Source: Massilistercora timonensis
Lineage (GTDB): Bacteria; Bacillota; Clostridia; Lachnospirales; Lachnospiraceae
Direction: 5' to 3'
Assembly: GCF_900312975.1 (NCBI RefSeq)
Contig: NZ_LT990039.1
Location: forward strand, 930,001 to 994,000
Length of the DNA: 64,000 bases
Below the pieces are notes generated by a model. The model did no database searches, was not told the origin of the DNA, and saw only the letters and a program-made list of their open reading frames with translations. Shown piece after piece: positions 16,253 to 25,682 of the stretch (position 1 is its first letter; each line of letters opens with the position of its first letter). Both the position numbers and the translations under genes were made by a program.

Positions 16253-17522
16253 CCGTTTCTTCCGCTTCCTCTCTGTCATTGGTGAGATTCAGCCGGTCCA
16301 GGATGTGGAAGATCAGGCTTAAGATCATACCAGTCACGCAGGCCAGCACCATTCCTGTCAGCTCAATATCCCCAAACTTCACCGCGATCCCGGACAGGCC
16401 CGTGACAAACACAACGCTGGTCAGGGTCAGATTCCGGGAACGTCCGTAATCCACCTGGGAATCCACCAGGATCCGGATACCGGAAGCGCCGATCATACCG
16501 TAGAGCAGGAAGGAGATCCCTCCGATCACCGCCCCCGGAATGGTCTGGATCAACATGGAAAGCTTGCCCACAAAGGAACAGATGATAGACAACACTGCCG
16601 CCCCGGCGATCACACGCACACTGTAGACCTTCGTCACCGCCATAACGCCGATATTCTCTCCGTATGTGGTGGTGGGCACAGATCCGATCAGACCAGAAAG
16701 CATGGTGGACAGGTTGTCGCCCAGAAGGGACCTGTGCAGTCCCGGATCCTTCAGAAGATCCCTCCCTACGATCTTGCTGGTTACCACCTGATGCCCGATA
16801 TGCTCGGATGTGATCACCAGAAGCACCGGCAGGATCATCAGGATCGCCTCCATATTGAATTTAGGCAGGGAGAAATTCGGCACCGCGAAAATGGAGGCCT
16901 CCGCCACTGCCTGGAAATCCACGATCCCGCAGGCCAGCGCCGCCACATATCCGGCGATCACAGCGATCAGGATAGGGATCACCGAGAGAAATCCTCTGAA
17001 CAAAATATTTCCGAATACAGCCACACCCAGAGTCACCGCAAATACGATCACATTTCTCATATCCACCTGATCCCCAAGGATCCCCGCCGTATCCGCCGCA
17101 CTGCCGGACAGTTCCAGGCCGATCAGAGCCACCACCGGTCCCATGGCCGCCGGCGGCAGTACCACATCGATCCAGTCGGAACCAAATTTATAGATGATAA
17201 AGGCCAGCACGCAACCCAGGAATCCCACTGCCACAAAGCCGCCCAGCGCATACTCATACCCCATCTGCTGGATCACCAGCTGGGCCGGCGCGATAAAGGC
17301 GAAACTGGACCCCAGATATGCCGGAGCCTTCCCCTTGGTCAGGACCATAAACAGCAGCGTGCCCACACCATTCATGAACAGCACCACCGCCGGATTGATC
17401 CCAAAAAGGAAGGGAACCAGTACAGATGCCCCGAACATGGCGAACATATGCTGGATACTCAAAGGCACCAGAAGATTAAAAGGCACCTTGTCCTCTACCT
17501 GAATAATTTTTCGACTTCCCAT
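16242..17522 (-). CDS. uraA: Uracil/xanthine permease (NCS2 family)
   Basis: A 426-residue membrane protein of the nucleobase:cation symporter-2 family with about 12-14 hydrophobic segments. It begins KVPFNLLVPLSIQHMFAMFG, as in UraA/PyrP, followed by GSSFAFIAP near residue 75 and the substrate-site helix region ITSEHIGHQ near 237. It imports uracil with protons. GGAGG precedes the start. It overlaps the PHP gene by 11 bases, so the pair is probably translated together; a link between nucleobase uptake and nucleotide breakdown is possible. Confidence 0.92.
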   Translation of the reverse strand: MGSRKIIQVEDKVPFNLLVPLSIQHMFAMFGASVLVPFLFGINPAVVLFMNGVGTLLFMVLTKGKAPAYLGSSFAFIAPAQLVIQQMGYEYALGGFVAVGFLGCVLAFIIYKFGSDWIDVVLPPAAMGPVVALIGLELSGSAADTAGILGDQVDMRNVIVFAVTLGVAVFGNILFRGFLSVIPILIAVIAGYVAALACGIVDFQAVAEASIFAVPNFSLPKFNMEAILMILPVLLVITSEHIGHQVVTSKIVGRDLLKDPGLHRSLLGDNLSTMLSGLIGSVPTTTYGENIGVMAVTKVYSVRVIAGAAVLSIICSFVGKLSMLIQTIPGAVIGGISFLLYGMIGASGIRILVDSQVDYGRSRNLTLTSVVFVTGLSGIAVKFGDIELTGMVLACVTGMILSLIFHILDRLNLTNDREEAEETDEV

Positions 17523-17593
17523 TCTCTCATTTCCTCCTACTACAAATACATCCTGTAATTTACATTCCTTCCCATTTTATCATAATGTTTTCC

Positions 17594-17646
17594 CAAAGAA
17601 AACAAAAAGAAAGCGCAGTCCCGGTAATTTTACCGGAAAACCGCGC
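17594..17646 (-). terminator. Rho-independent terminator after the Crp-like gene
   Basis: On the minus strand GCGCGGTTTTCCGGTAAAAT and its partner ending ACTGCGC fold with an inner CCGGTAA/TTACCGG stem (17613-17646), followed by TTTCTTTTTGTTTTC. It ends transcripts of the gene at 17685-18359. Confidence 0.8.
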
Positions 17647-17684
17647 AACTTTCTCTGCCTATTCTTTTGGAAATCTGCAGCCGT

Positions 17685-18359
17685 TTATCCCTTCTGCGCC
17701 ATATTTCTCAACTTCTCCTTCGCAAGGATCCGAACTTTCCCCCGCCCCAGCTCTACGACTCCTTCTTCTGACAAATATTTCAGCACCTTAGACACCACTT
17801 CTCTGGCGCTGCCGATCAACCTTGCGATCTCTTCATGGGTCATGGCGATCTCCGGCCCCTGGTGCAGCATCTCATCCCACAGGAAGCTGGCCACCCGCTG
17901 GTCGATCCCCATAAACAGGATCTGCTGCATGGTCCACATCACATCCGAGAACCGCTCCGTCGCCGACCGGTACATATACAGACCCACATAAGGATTCTCC
18001 TCCATCACCGGGCGCAACACCGGCGTGGGAATCACCAGGGCCCGGGAATCCTCCACCGCCTCGATCATAAGGTCAAAGGCGATGGCATCCAGAAGACAGG
18101 AGGCAGAGAGCACACAGGTCTCCCCCTCCCGGATACGGAATAAGGTCACTTCCCGTCCTTCCTCTGAGACAATATACACCCTGAGCTGCCCGTCCAGCAG
18201 GAGGATCGCTCCCTTGCACTGGTCTTCCGAGCGATGGACCAGTTCTCCCTTTTGATAGACCGCCTCCTGGCAGCCCTTAGTCAGCCGCTCTTCCTGGGCT
18301 TCTGTTAAATGCTCCCAGAAGGGGTAATTCTCCTGCAGCAATCTTTGCTTCTCTTCCAT
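17685..18359 (-). CDS. Crp/Fnr-family transcriptional regulator
   Basis: A 224-residue regulator with an N-terminal cyclic-nucleotide-binding-like barrel (LVHRSEDQCKGAILLLDGQL near residue 42) and a C-terminal winged helix (HEEIARLIGSAREVVSKVL near 172). No cysteine cluster for an FNR iron-sulfur centre is apparent, so the ligand is unknown. ATG 18359 is chosen for AGAGGAAG upstream; the ATG at 18383 lacks one. It lies 33 bases after the zinc-ribbon membrane protein gene in the same direction. Similar regulators in Clostridia control redox or nucleotide metabolism. Confidence 0.88.
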   Translation of the reverse strand: MEEKQRLLQENYPFWEHLTEAQEERLTKGCQEAVYQKGELVHRSEDQCKGAILLLDGQLRVYIVSEEGREVTLFRIREGETCVLSASCLLDAIAFDLMIEAVEDSRALVIPTPVLRPVMEENPYVGLYMYRSATERFSDVMWTMQQILFMGIDQRVASFLWDEMLHQGPEIAMTHEEIARLIGSAREVVSKVLKYLSEEGVVELGRGKVRILAKEKLRNMAQKG

Positions 18360-18392
18360 CTGCGTTCTTCCTCTTTCAAACAACTGTTATAT

Positions 18393-19223
18393 TTACCATT
18401 CCAGTCTGGCTCCACATCTTTCGCAATAAAGACCTTTCTGTCCATTTACCGGAGCTCCGCAGCGGGTGCAGAACTTTGCGGCGGCCACCCTGGTCTCACT
18501 CTGTCTTTTCTCCATTACTTTCCTGTCCAGCATGTGGAAGAGGCAAAGCGCCACCGCCGGAAATATCCCGCAGCTTCCCGCCGTGTTAAGGAGGGCATAA
18601 ACAACCATCCCCGGCGTGGCCAGCCCCTGCGCCAGCGTCTGCAAGCCGCCGCACTGTAGCACCGCATAAGGAAGAAAGAGAACCGCGTATGCAATCAACA
18701 GGTGCAGGGCATACAATTTGTGTCTGGAAAATGTTTTCCACAAAAGGACGAGAAAAACAACCAGACTCAACAGCATGGGCAGAACCAGCAGAACCGTCCC
18801 CGGATTTACGCCAAACTGGGAAAAGATCTGGGGAACAATGCTGTAAGCCCTTCCCCATATGATCACGATGCCGATGGCCACACAGATCACACCACCGATG
18901 GCCGCGATAACCATCAGCGCCCCCATCAACGCAACGGTCGCGGCAAACGCCGCAATTCCCACCAGAATAGTAGCGATCCCGCCAAACAGGCCGCCCCGCT
19001 TCTCTCCTGCCGACGGCTGCGGACTTACGTTTCCTGCCTGTCTGGCTTCCGCCTGTTTCTGTTTCTGGATCTGCACGTTACGCTCTTTTGCCAGACGCGC
19101 GTTTCTTTCCTGGATCGTCTCCCTCAGATAGCCGTTTTTGGCATTCCCGTAATAATATTTCCCGTCAGATCCCCGATAGTATCCGTTCCCGGCTGCATCC
19201 GTCCAGGTTGGTCTTACTTTCAT
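18393..19223 (-). CDS. Membrane protein with C-terminal zinc ribbon, function unknown
   Basis: A 276-residue protein I do not recognise. The N terminus has an aromatic-rich WTDAAGNGYYRGSDGKYYYG stretch, then a basic, Gln-rich coiled segment (residues 35-75), about five hydrophobic segments (95-240), and a C-terminal zinc ribbon with two CxxC pairs (CTRCGAPV and CERCGARL). Zinc-ribbon plus membrane proteins of this build are common and uncharacterised in Firmicutes. AAAGGAGG before 19223 fixes the start; the upstream ATG at 19283 lacks a site. Confidence 0.7.
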   Translation of the reverse strand: MKVRPTWTDAAGNGYYRGSDGKYYYGNAKNGYLRETIQERNARLAKERNVQIQKQKQAEARQAGNVSPQPSAGEKRGGLFGGIATILVGIAAFAATVALMGALMVIAAIGGVICVAIGIVIIWGRAYSIVPQIFSQFGVNPGTVLLVLPMLLSLVVFLVLLWKTFSRHKLYALHLLIAYAVLFLPYAVLQCGGLQTLAQGLATPGMVVYALLNTAGSCGIFPAVALCLFHMLDRKVMEKRQSETRVAAAKFCTRCGAPVNGQKGLYCERCGARLEW

Positions 19224-19392
19224 ATATGTATCCTCCTTTTTCCTGAAAATCCTTCTTTCGTTTACTTGGACAGGCCAAGACATAAAAAAGTTTTAAAAAG
19301 TTTATATTTCTTCCTGCCTAATGCCCTAAAACACACCGCTTTTTGCCCTTGGTCGTTCTCGAAAACAGGTCTGAAATCCCATCGTCTCAACT

Positions 19393-20469
19393 CTAATACT
19401 GCCGGAATTGATATTTACCTTTACCATGTCCCGACACCGGCTCAATAACTCCATATTCCACCATTTCCCTCAGAAGATCAGAGGCTCTGGATGCTTTAAT
19501 ATCAATCACTTTCATTACATCTGACCGTCCAAAGATTGCTTGTCCCGGAAATGCTTCACGAAGTTCCAAAATATGACTTGCTGTTTTCGGCTGGAACAAT
19601 TTTTCAATGTCCGGTTTTAACGCCTCAATGTCCGGTTTTTCTGTCTCTTTAAATGTTTCACTGATATGCAATGTCCGGTTATGAAGCGGATTATTCTCGT
19701 TCAGAAGGAGATTGCGGAGGAACAGCTCAAGGTACTCTGTCGTTTCGTGAACGCCATTTTTCAGATCATTATAGTTTGCTCTGACCAGCGAATTCCGAAA
19801 ATACCATGCATTCTCGGCGAAAATATCATTTGTCACGTCAAAGCCCAGCGTACGTAAATACTTGATAAAGAACACAGCTGTCGTTCTGGTATTGCCCTCG
19901 CCAAACACATGGATCTGCCACAGTCTGGATACAAATACGGCAAGGTGGTGGATGATTTCATCCATCGTGAGATTCTTATAAGAAAACTTCTTCTCCTCCG
20001 AAAAATCATAGTCAAGTGTTGCCATAAGCTCCGTAGCACTGCCATAAAGCACGGTCGCTCCGGAGAGCACCCATTCTCTCTTCGTGATGTTGTAATCCCG
20101 GATTCGTCCGGCATGAGAATAAATACCCGTGAACAACTTCCGATGGATGGAAATATATTCATTCGGTGTAAAGCTAAAGGCACGCTCGGAAAGAAGCGCA
20201 GCAATCCGTGCGGAAACCTTATCGGCCTCCTCAGTACGATCCAACGCATCACGAGAAGGATTTTCCTCGTAGTAGGTCTGCAAAAGTACGTTGGCCTCTT
20301 CAAAGGAAATCTCACCCTCAATATTCCGGATGGCCGTATGCACCAGATATTCCGATGTCTTCAGCCCGTCAACTGCCTGCAGTCCAATAGCTGTATGCCA
20401 TGCATAGCCTTTGTCCCGCTTTGCGGGCTCAGATTCTTTGATATATTCCTTAAATGGATCTTGGTTCAC
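19393..20469 (-). CDS. Fic-family protein (predicted AMP-transferase)
   Basis: A 358-residue Fic protein. The active-site loop reads HVFGEGNTRTTAVF (near residue 188), the GNTR variant of HPFxxGNGRxxR: His, Phe, acidic residue, Asn and first Arg are kept, while Gly becomes Thr and the last Arg is replaced. An N-terminal helix with IRNIEGEISFEEA (near 48) resembles inhibitory antitoxin-type helices of Fic proteins, and a winged-helix-like C terminus (SDVMKVIDIKASRASDLLREM) could bind DNA. Such enzymes add AMP or another nucleotide to target proteins. Start is GTG at 20469 after AGGTG; no partner gene is adjacent. It lies just outside the island boundary. Confidence 0.85.
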   Translation of the reverse strand: MNQDPFKEYIKESEPAKRDKGYAWHTAIGLQAVDGLKTSEYLVHTAIRNIEGEISFEEANVLLQTYYEENPSRDALDRTEEADKVSARIAALLSERAFSFTPNEYISIHRKLFTGIYSHAGRIRDYNITKREWVLSGATVLYGSATELMATLDYDFSEEKKFSYKNLTMDEIIHHLAVFVSRLWQIHVFGEGNTRTTAVFFIKYLRTLGFDVTNDIFAENAWYFRNSLVRANYNDLKNGVHETTEYLELFLRNLLLNENNPLHNRTLHISETFKETEKPDIEALKPDIEKLFQPKTASHILELREAFPGQAIFGRSDVMKVIDIKASRASDLLREMVEYGVIEPVSGHGKGKYQFRQY

Positions 20470-20627
20470 TCCATATCACCTCGCTACTTTTTCTTCTCAC
20501 AAGAAAACCACCACTTCCTGTTACTGATCACTTGCAAAATTTGGATAAATTACCACAGAGTGCTTTGGCTGCCCGGTACGGAATATACCCGGTCGCCGAA
20601 AACTGCAGTAATACTAAGCTTTCTCGG

Positions 20628-20672
20628 CTATTTCCCTTTGCTCCTTGACATCAGACATACCGTCTCCACATG
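20628..20672 (-). pseudogene. rlmD: Displaced original 3' end of rlmD (attachment site A)
   Basis: On the minus strand 14 codons read HVETVCLMSRSKGK and stop. HVETV is the conserved end of RlmD proteins, which normally finish about ten residues later, as here. The first 15 bases (20658-20672), CATGTGGAGACGGTA, are identical to those at 53904-53918 inside rlmD. I infer that this is the native tail, moved 33 kb away by integration of the island. Confidence 0.65.
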
Positions 20673-20767
20673 GCTCGTCTGGATATGCAGAATGTCTTTG
20701 CCCTTTTCTTGTTTACGGAAACAAATCCACAGCCGTTTCCTTGTTTGAGCCTGTTGCGGGAATATGT

Positions 20768-21551
20768 CTACTTACTTTCACTTACAAGAACCATGTCAGG
20801 ATGAATTACAAACTCATTGGCATTGCCTCTAATTATTTCATTATACTTCTTTACCGCATCATCCGTAATATGTGTAATAAAGTATTTATCGGCATCTTCA
20901 GTACACTTTCCCTGTGCCATAAGTATGCGTGGCATCACTATTTGCAAATGCAATCTGTTCATCTTTCGTCATATGGGCGTTAGCAGCTGGGTCTCTAATA
21001 ATTTCTGCAGCCGAAACAGTGTGGTCCATATCCGTATGATTTTCCACAGAGCCTGTTGGGCGTCCTTCATCAAACGGTTTTCTTGCCCCTTTAACTAAAG
21101 TTGCTTCTTCTTTTCCAGATCTTGTTTGATGTGTTACTACATTACCATTTTCGTCTTTTACAAAATTAGACTGCCAATCATCATATCTTTGCTGATAATC
21201 AATTTCAGTATTATGTGTGGCAATCTTGCCGTCTGCAAAATTCTCTGTAGTCTGAATATGTGCCTCTTTTCTCAAATCGAGATGAAGCCCTCTATTTTCT
21301 TTAATGAAATCTTCGCCCGCAGTAACCGCAACCTGGTTTATGAACTGCTCCCATACAACGTCCATGATGACATTCCCAAGATTATCGGGGTTTCCGATTT
21401 TCTCTTTTTCCTCTGCAAGGAACTGCATATCCGCAAGTTCCTCTTCCAATTGACTCTGAAGCTTTTCCTCTAACTCATCAAAATCAAAAGATTCCGTTAA
21501 ATCCTCATTTAATTGTTCTTTTTTATCAAGAATAGCATTTTCCTTTGCCAT
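20768..21551 (-). pseudogene. Decayed mobile-element gene with HNH-like motif, frame-broken
   Basis: The upstream part (to 20898) encodes 217 residues starting MAKENAILDKKEQL with an acidic coiled-coil N terminus and a stretch MDHTVSAAEIIRDPAANAHM that resembles the DHIVPxxEI-type HNH region of phage and conjugative-element proteins. Family members usually continue well past the ANSD motif; here the frame ends 11 residues later. A second frame continues to 20768 with a protein-like end (KYFITHITDDAVKKYNEII). The simplest view is two gene remnants fused by a deletion. GAAAGGACG precedes the start. Function unknown. Confidence 0.55.
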
Positions 21552-21682
21552 GATTTTTTCGTCCTTTCAGTGTATTTTGAAAAAAGATATTGTCTTGTGG
21601 ATTATCATTTTCCATGTGCTTACATCTCGGTAGACTTTTGATAATACCCAGTATACACCCTTATGTGTCCAAAATAACGGAC

Positions 21683-21895
21683 TTAACCCTCTCTTTTTAC
21701 ATATGTCAGTTCAATATCGTATCCCAAAGCCTCAAGCATCTGCACGAAGGTCTTATTCACAACACCGTCCTGCTTTTTGATGATGCGGTTGACATACTGA
21801 CCTGTCGTTCCAATGATTTCCGCAAGCTGTGCCTGGGTGGTTCCGTTCTCTATACATTTGACTTTTACATCTACTTCAATATTGTTCTTAATCAT
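21683..21895 (-). CDS. Small helix-turn-helix (XRE-like) protein
   Basis: A 70-residue protein with a clear helix-turn-helix, TTQAQLAEIIGTTGQYVNRIIKK split over residues 20-42, and an ending (ALGYDIELTYVKRE) common in small element-borne regulators. AGGAG stands about 11 bases before the ATG at 21895; the ATG at 21937 lacks a site. It lies between the serine recombinase and a decayed gene and may regulate excision functions. The target is unknown. Confidence 0.7.
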   Translation of the reverse strand: MIKNNIEVDVKVKCIENGTTQAQLAEIIGTTGQYVNRIIKKQDGVVNKTFVQMLEALGYDIELTYVKREG

Positions 21896-22012
21896 ATATT
21901 TGCCGCTCCTGCTCGTAAATCCTGTTAGTTCTAACACAGATAAGATAATTTATTATACTATATAACCCAACAAATTACAATATTCGCAGATGAATCAACA
22001 ATGAATTTTTTG

Positions 22013-22042
22013 TAACAAAAAACACCCCGCCGAAGCGAGGTG
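22013..22042 (-). terminator. Rho-independent terminator of the serine recombinase gene
   Basis: CACCTCGC and GCGGGGTG form an 8-bp stem with a stable TTCG loop, followed by TTTTTTGTT on the minus strand, 20 bases after the recombinase stop. Confidence 0.9.
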
Positions 22043-22061
22043 CCAATAATCTGAATTGTAT

Positions 22062-23639
22062 TCACCTGTGGATATCCACGCTTGTGCCGGATTTGAATTC
22101 CACGATAACTTTCTCATCGTAGACCGTGATTTTCTCAATCAGCCTTCGAACCAACTGCTCATCGTATTCAGTGATGTCCTGCGTCTGCTCTGCAAGAAAC
22201 TGTTGCATTTCACTGATTCGCTGTTTCATGCCTTCACGCTCCGCTCCCTCCACCTGGGCATTCTGCTTTGCCTCACGAAGCCTATAAATCTCATCGACAA
22301 TGCTGTCGTAGTTTCCTTTGGCATTTGCCACATTCAGCAGTTCTTTCTGCAATTCTTCCAACCTTGTGTCAATCTCGTCAAGGGAAATACCGTCTGTTCC
22401 CGTAAGCACCGCCTCTACATTTCGCTGCAGGACATCGTACATGGTATCCTTTTGACCAAGTGCCATGTTAATGACTCGAACCACAAGGTTTTGTAATTCT
22501 GATTCATGGATAGCATCGGCATTGCAGTCTCCCGGACCGTGTTCCACCCTGGTGCAGCAGCGCCACACGATAGATCGCTTTCCTCGGTTATTCCATACAA
22601 CCCTGCGGTAGATGTCCCCGCATTTGGAACAATACACAATGCTGGACAATGCATACTTGCTGCTATAAACACGTTTCTTTCTATTCTGACCGCTGCGGAG
22701 ATTGGCTCGTCTCACCATCTCTTCCTGCACCTGCATATAAAGATCGCGGGGAATAATGGCTTCGTGGCTGTTTTCTACATAATACTGTGGCACCAAGCCA
22801 TTATTTGGAACACGCTTTTTCTCCAAGAAATCCACCGTGTAGGTCTTCTGAAGAAGGGCATCTCCGATATATTTTTCGTTTTTGAGGATTTTCTGCAGGG
22901 TTTCTGCCCGCCATTTCTTTTTCCCGGCACCTGTCAAAATACCATCCGCTTCTAAACCTCTGCCAATCTGCTGCAAACTTGCACCCTCAAGGTACTCTCT
23001 GAAGATTCGTTTGACCACCTCCGCTTCATCTGGTTCGATAATCAACTGTCCCTTTTCATCTTTGGTATATCCAAGAAAACGGTTGTGGTTCACAGTAATC
23101 TGTCCCTGCTGATAACGGTACTGAAATCCTAACTTTACATTCTGTGATAAGGACTGGCTTTCCTGCTGTGCAAGACTCGCCATGATGGTAAGCAGTACCT
23201 CTCCCTTGGCATCCATCGTATTGATGTTTTCCTTCTCAAAATAAACGGGAATATTCTTTTCCTTAAGCTGTCTGATATATTTTAGGCAGTCTAAAGTATT
23301 TCTCGCGAATCGGCTTATGGACTTGGTAACAATCATATCGATTTTTCCCGCCATAGCCTCATCAATCATTCGGTTGAACTCTTCTCGCTTTTTGGTATTG
23401 GTTCCAGATATTCCGTCATCCGCGAATATTCCGGCAAGCTCCCATTCCGGATTCTTGCGAATGTAGTCCGTATAATGCTCTACCTGTGCCTCATAACTGG
23501 TAGCCTGCTCATCACTATCGGTGGAAACTCGGCAGTAGGCTGCTACACGGAGTTTCGGTATTTCAGATTCTTTTGCAGTGTTGCCAACACGTCTACGTGC
23601 CGGAATCACCGTAATGTTTTTAACTGTTTCCATTTGCAT
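22062..23639 (-). CDS. Large serine recombinase (integrase)
   Basis: A 525-residue large serine recombinase. The resolvase domain begins [15 protein letters not shown] with the nucleophile Ser39, followed by [17 protein letters not shown] near 90 and SRFARN near 120. The Recombinase domain ([17 protein letters not shown] near 220) and a zinc ribbon ([10 protein letters not shown], then CCTR) follow, then a C-terminal coiled coil. It would catalyse attP x attB insertion of the element. The three HVETV-codon copies in the window are the best candidates for its crossover site. It is the only recombinase in the island apart from the IS66 transposase. Two ATGs (23639, 23633) are possible starts. 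Confidence 0.93.
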   Translation of the reverse strand: MQMETVKNITVIPARRRVGNTAKESEIPKLRVAAYCRVSTDSDEQATSYEAQVEHYTDYIRKNPEWELAGIFADDGISGTNTKKREEFNRMIDEAMAGKIDMIVTKSISRFARNTLDCLKYIRQLKEKNIPVYFEKENINTMDAKGEVLLTIMASLAQQESQSLSQNVKLGFQYRYQQGQITVNHNRFLGYTKDEKGQLIIEPDEAEVVKRIFREYLEGASLQQIGRGLEADGILTGAGKKKWRAETLQKILKNEKYIGDALLQKTYTVDFLEKKRVPNNGLVPQYYVENSHEAIIPRDLYMQVQEEMVRRANLRSGQNRKKRVYSSKYALSSIVYCSKCGDIYRRVVWNNRGKRSIVWRCCTRVEHGPGDCNADAIHESELQNLVVRVINMALGQKDTMYDVLQRNVEAVLTGTDGISLDEIDTRLEELQKELLNVANAKGNYDSIVDEIYRLREAKQNAQVEGAEREGMKQRISEMQQFLAEQTQDITEYDEQLVRRLIEKITVYDEKVIVEFKSGTSVDIHR

Positions 23640-23663
23640 TCATCTCACTTTCTATCACACCAC

Positions 23664-25628
23664 GACTTAGAGACTTACAGCGACGTGAACATCACCAAGT
23701 GTGGTGCGTACAAGTACGCTGAGTCTGATGAATTTGAGATACTGCTCTTCGGAGTCTCAGTTGATGGCGGACCCGTCACAGTGTATGACCTTGCCTGCGG
23801 TGACACCATCCCGGAAGAGATCCTTGCAGCATTATCTGATGAGAATGTAACCAAGTGGGCCTTCAACGCTTCCTTTGAACGCATCTGTCTCTCAAACTGG
23901 CTAAAGAAACATCACCTGGAATACTTTACCGGCTACAGCGTCCCGGAGGATCCTGCCGGCCAGTATCTGGATCCGACATCCTGGAAGTGCACCATGATCT
24001 GGTCAGCCTATATGGGACTGCCCCTCTCGCTGGAAGGTGTCGGAGCAGTCCTGAAACTGCAGGATCAGAAGCTGAAGGAAGGCAAAGACCTAATCCGCTA
24101 CTTCTGTAGTCCCTGCAAGCCGACCAAAAGCAATGGCGGACGCACTCGGAACCTTTCGGAACACGATCCGGAGAAGTGGTCACTCTTCAAATCCTACAAT
24201 AAACGCGATGTGGAAGTAGAAATGGCGATACAGAAGCGCCTTTCGAAATACCCTGTCCCGGACTTCATCTGGGATGAATACCATCTCGATCAGGAGATCA
24301 ATGACAGAGGCATCGCCCTGGATATGGATGTGGTGGAAAACGCCATCACCTTTGATGAACGTTCAAAGGCTGCCCTCTCCGAAACCATGCAGGATATCAC
24401 CGGCGTAGAGAATCCGAACAGTGTGGTTCAGATGAAGGCCTGGCTCTCTGAGAACGGTGTGAAAGCAGAATCCCTCGGAAAGAAGGATGTAACAAAGCTG
24501 ATCGATGATACTGACGGCCAGGTGGAAGAAGCCCTCAGGCTCCGCCTGCAGCTGGCAAAATCCTCCGTAAAAAAATACCGGGCCATGCAGAACGCTGTCT
24601 GCAGAGATGGCAGAGCCCACGGCATGTTTCAGTTCTACGGAGCCAACCGCTCCGGCAGGTGGGCAGGCAGGCTGATCCAGTTGCAGAACCTTCCGCAGAA
24701 CCACATGCCAGATCTCGCAGAGGCCAGAACCATTGTGAAAGCCGGCGATTACGATACCCTGCAGCTGCTCTATGATGATATCCCGGACACACTGTCACAG
24801 CTGATCCGTACAGCTTTCGTGCCCCGTCCAGGATATAAGTTCATCGTCAGCGACTTCTCCGCCATCGAAGCCAGAGTGCTGGCCTACCTTGCCGGTGAAA
24901 CCTGGCGTTCCAAGGTCTTTGCAGAAGGAAAAGATATCTACTGTGCCTCTGCCAGTCAAATGTTTGGTGTTCCGGTTGAAAAGCATGGGATCAACGGTCA
25001 TCTCCGTCAGAAGGGTAAAATCGCAGAATTGGCTCTCGGATACGGTGGCAGCGTTGGTGCCCTGAAATCAATGGGAGCCTTGGAAATGGGGCTGACCGAA
25101 GAAGAGCTCCAGCCGCTGGTCAACTCCTGGCGAAACTCCAATCCAATGATCACGGCTTTCTGGTGGGACATCGACCGTGCCGTCAAAACCGCCATCACGC
25201 AGCGCATCCAGACGGAAGTACGTGGGATCCGCTTCTTTTATAAAAGCGGCATGCTCTTCATCAAGCTTCCGTCAGGCCGCCTGCTGTCCTACGTGAAACC
25301 CCGTATCGGAGAAAACCAGTATGGCGGCGAATTCGTCACCTATGAGGGAGTTGGATCCACAAAGAAGTGGGAACGTATCGAATCCTATGGTCCGAAGTTT
25401 GTGGAGAATATCGTCCAGGCCATCAGCCGCGACATCCTTTGCTACGCTATGAAAACTCTCCGGCACTGCTTCATCGTCGGTCATGTTCATGATGAGCTGA
25501 TCATCGAATGTAGTCCTGACGTTGACCTGAGTGTGATTTGCAAGCAGATGGGCAGATCTCCGGACTGGATGCCGGACATCCTTCTCCGCGCCGACGGCTA
25601 CGAAACCAGTTTTTACAAAAAAGACTGA
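23664..25628 (+). pseudogene. Family A phage-type DNA polymerase, 5' truncated
   Basis: The frame opens in homologous sequence at DLETYSDVNITKCGAY, the start of the exonuclease-like domain of phage/element polymerases; the usual leading Met and beta-strand residues are missing and upstream bases belong to the recombinase gene. The rest is intact: primer-template domain, motif A (KFIVSDFSAIEARVLAY near 24840), the O-helix region (QKGKIAELALGYGGSVGAL) and motif C (VGHVHDELIIE near 25480), ending at 25628. No start codon with a ribosome-binding site is seen; GTG at 23679 or TTG near 23634 are weak options. Best read as a gene cut by an insertion or deletion next to the recombinase. Confidence 0.8.
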
Positions 25629-25665
25629 AAAAAATAGCGGCTTACCGGAACTTCTGGTAAGCCGC
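25629..25665 (-). terminator. Terminator of the defence operon (bidirectional stem)
   Basis: GCGGCTTACC (25637-25646) pairs with GGTAAGCCGC (25656-25665), 9-base loop. On the minus strand TATTTTTTT follows, so it ends the operon whose last gene stops at 25683; the same stem lies just behind the converging polymerase gene. Confidence 0.85.
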
Positions 25666-25682
25666 CATTTCTAAAACTGTCC

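Noticed and set aside
23475..23663. N-terminal extension of the DNA polymerase reading through the recombinase region
   Set aside because: The translated sequence is antisense to the recombinase gene and not protein-like; homology starts only at 23664.
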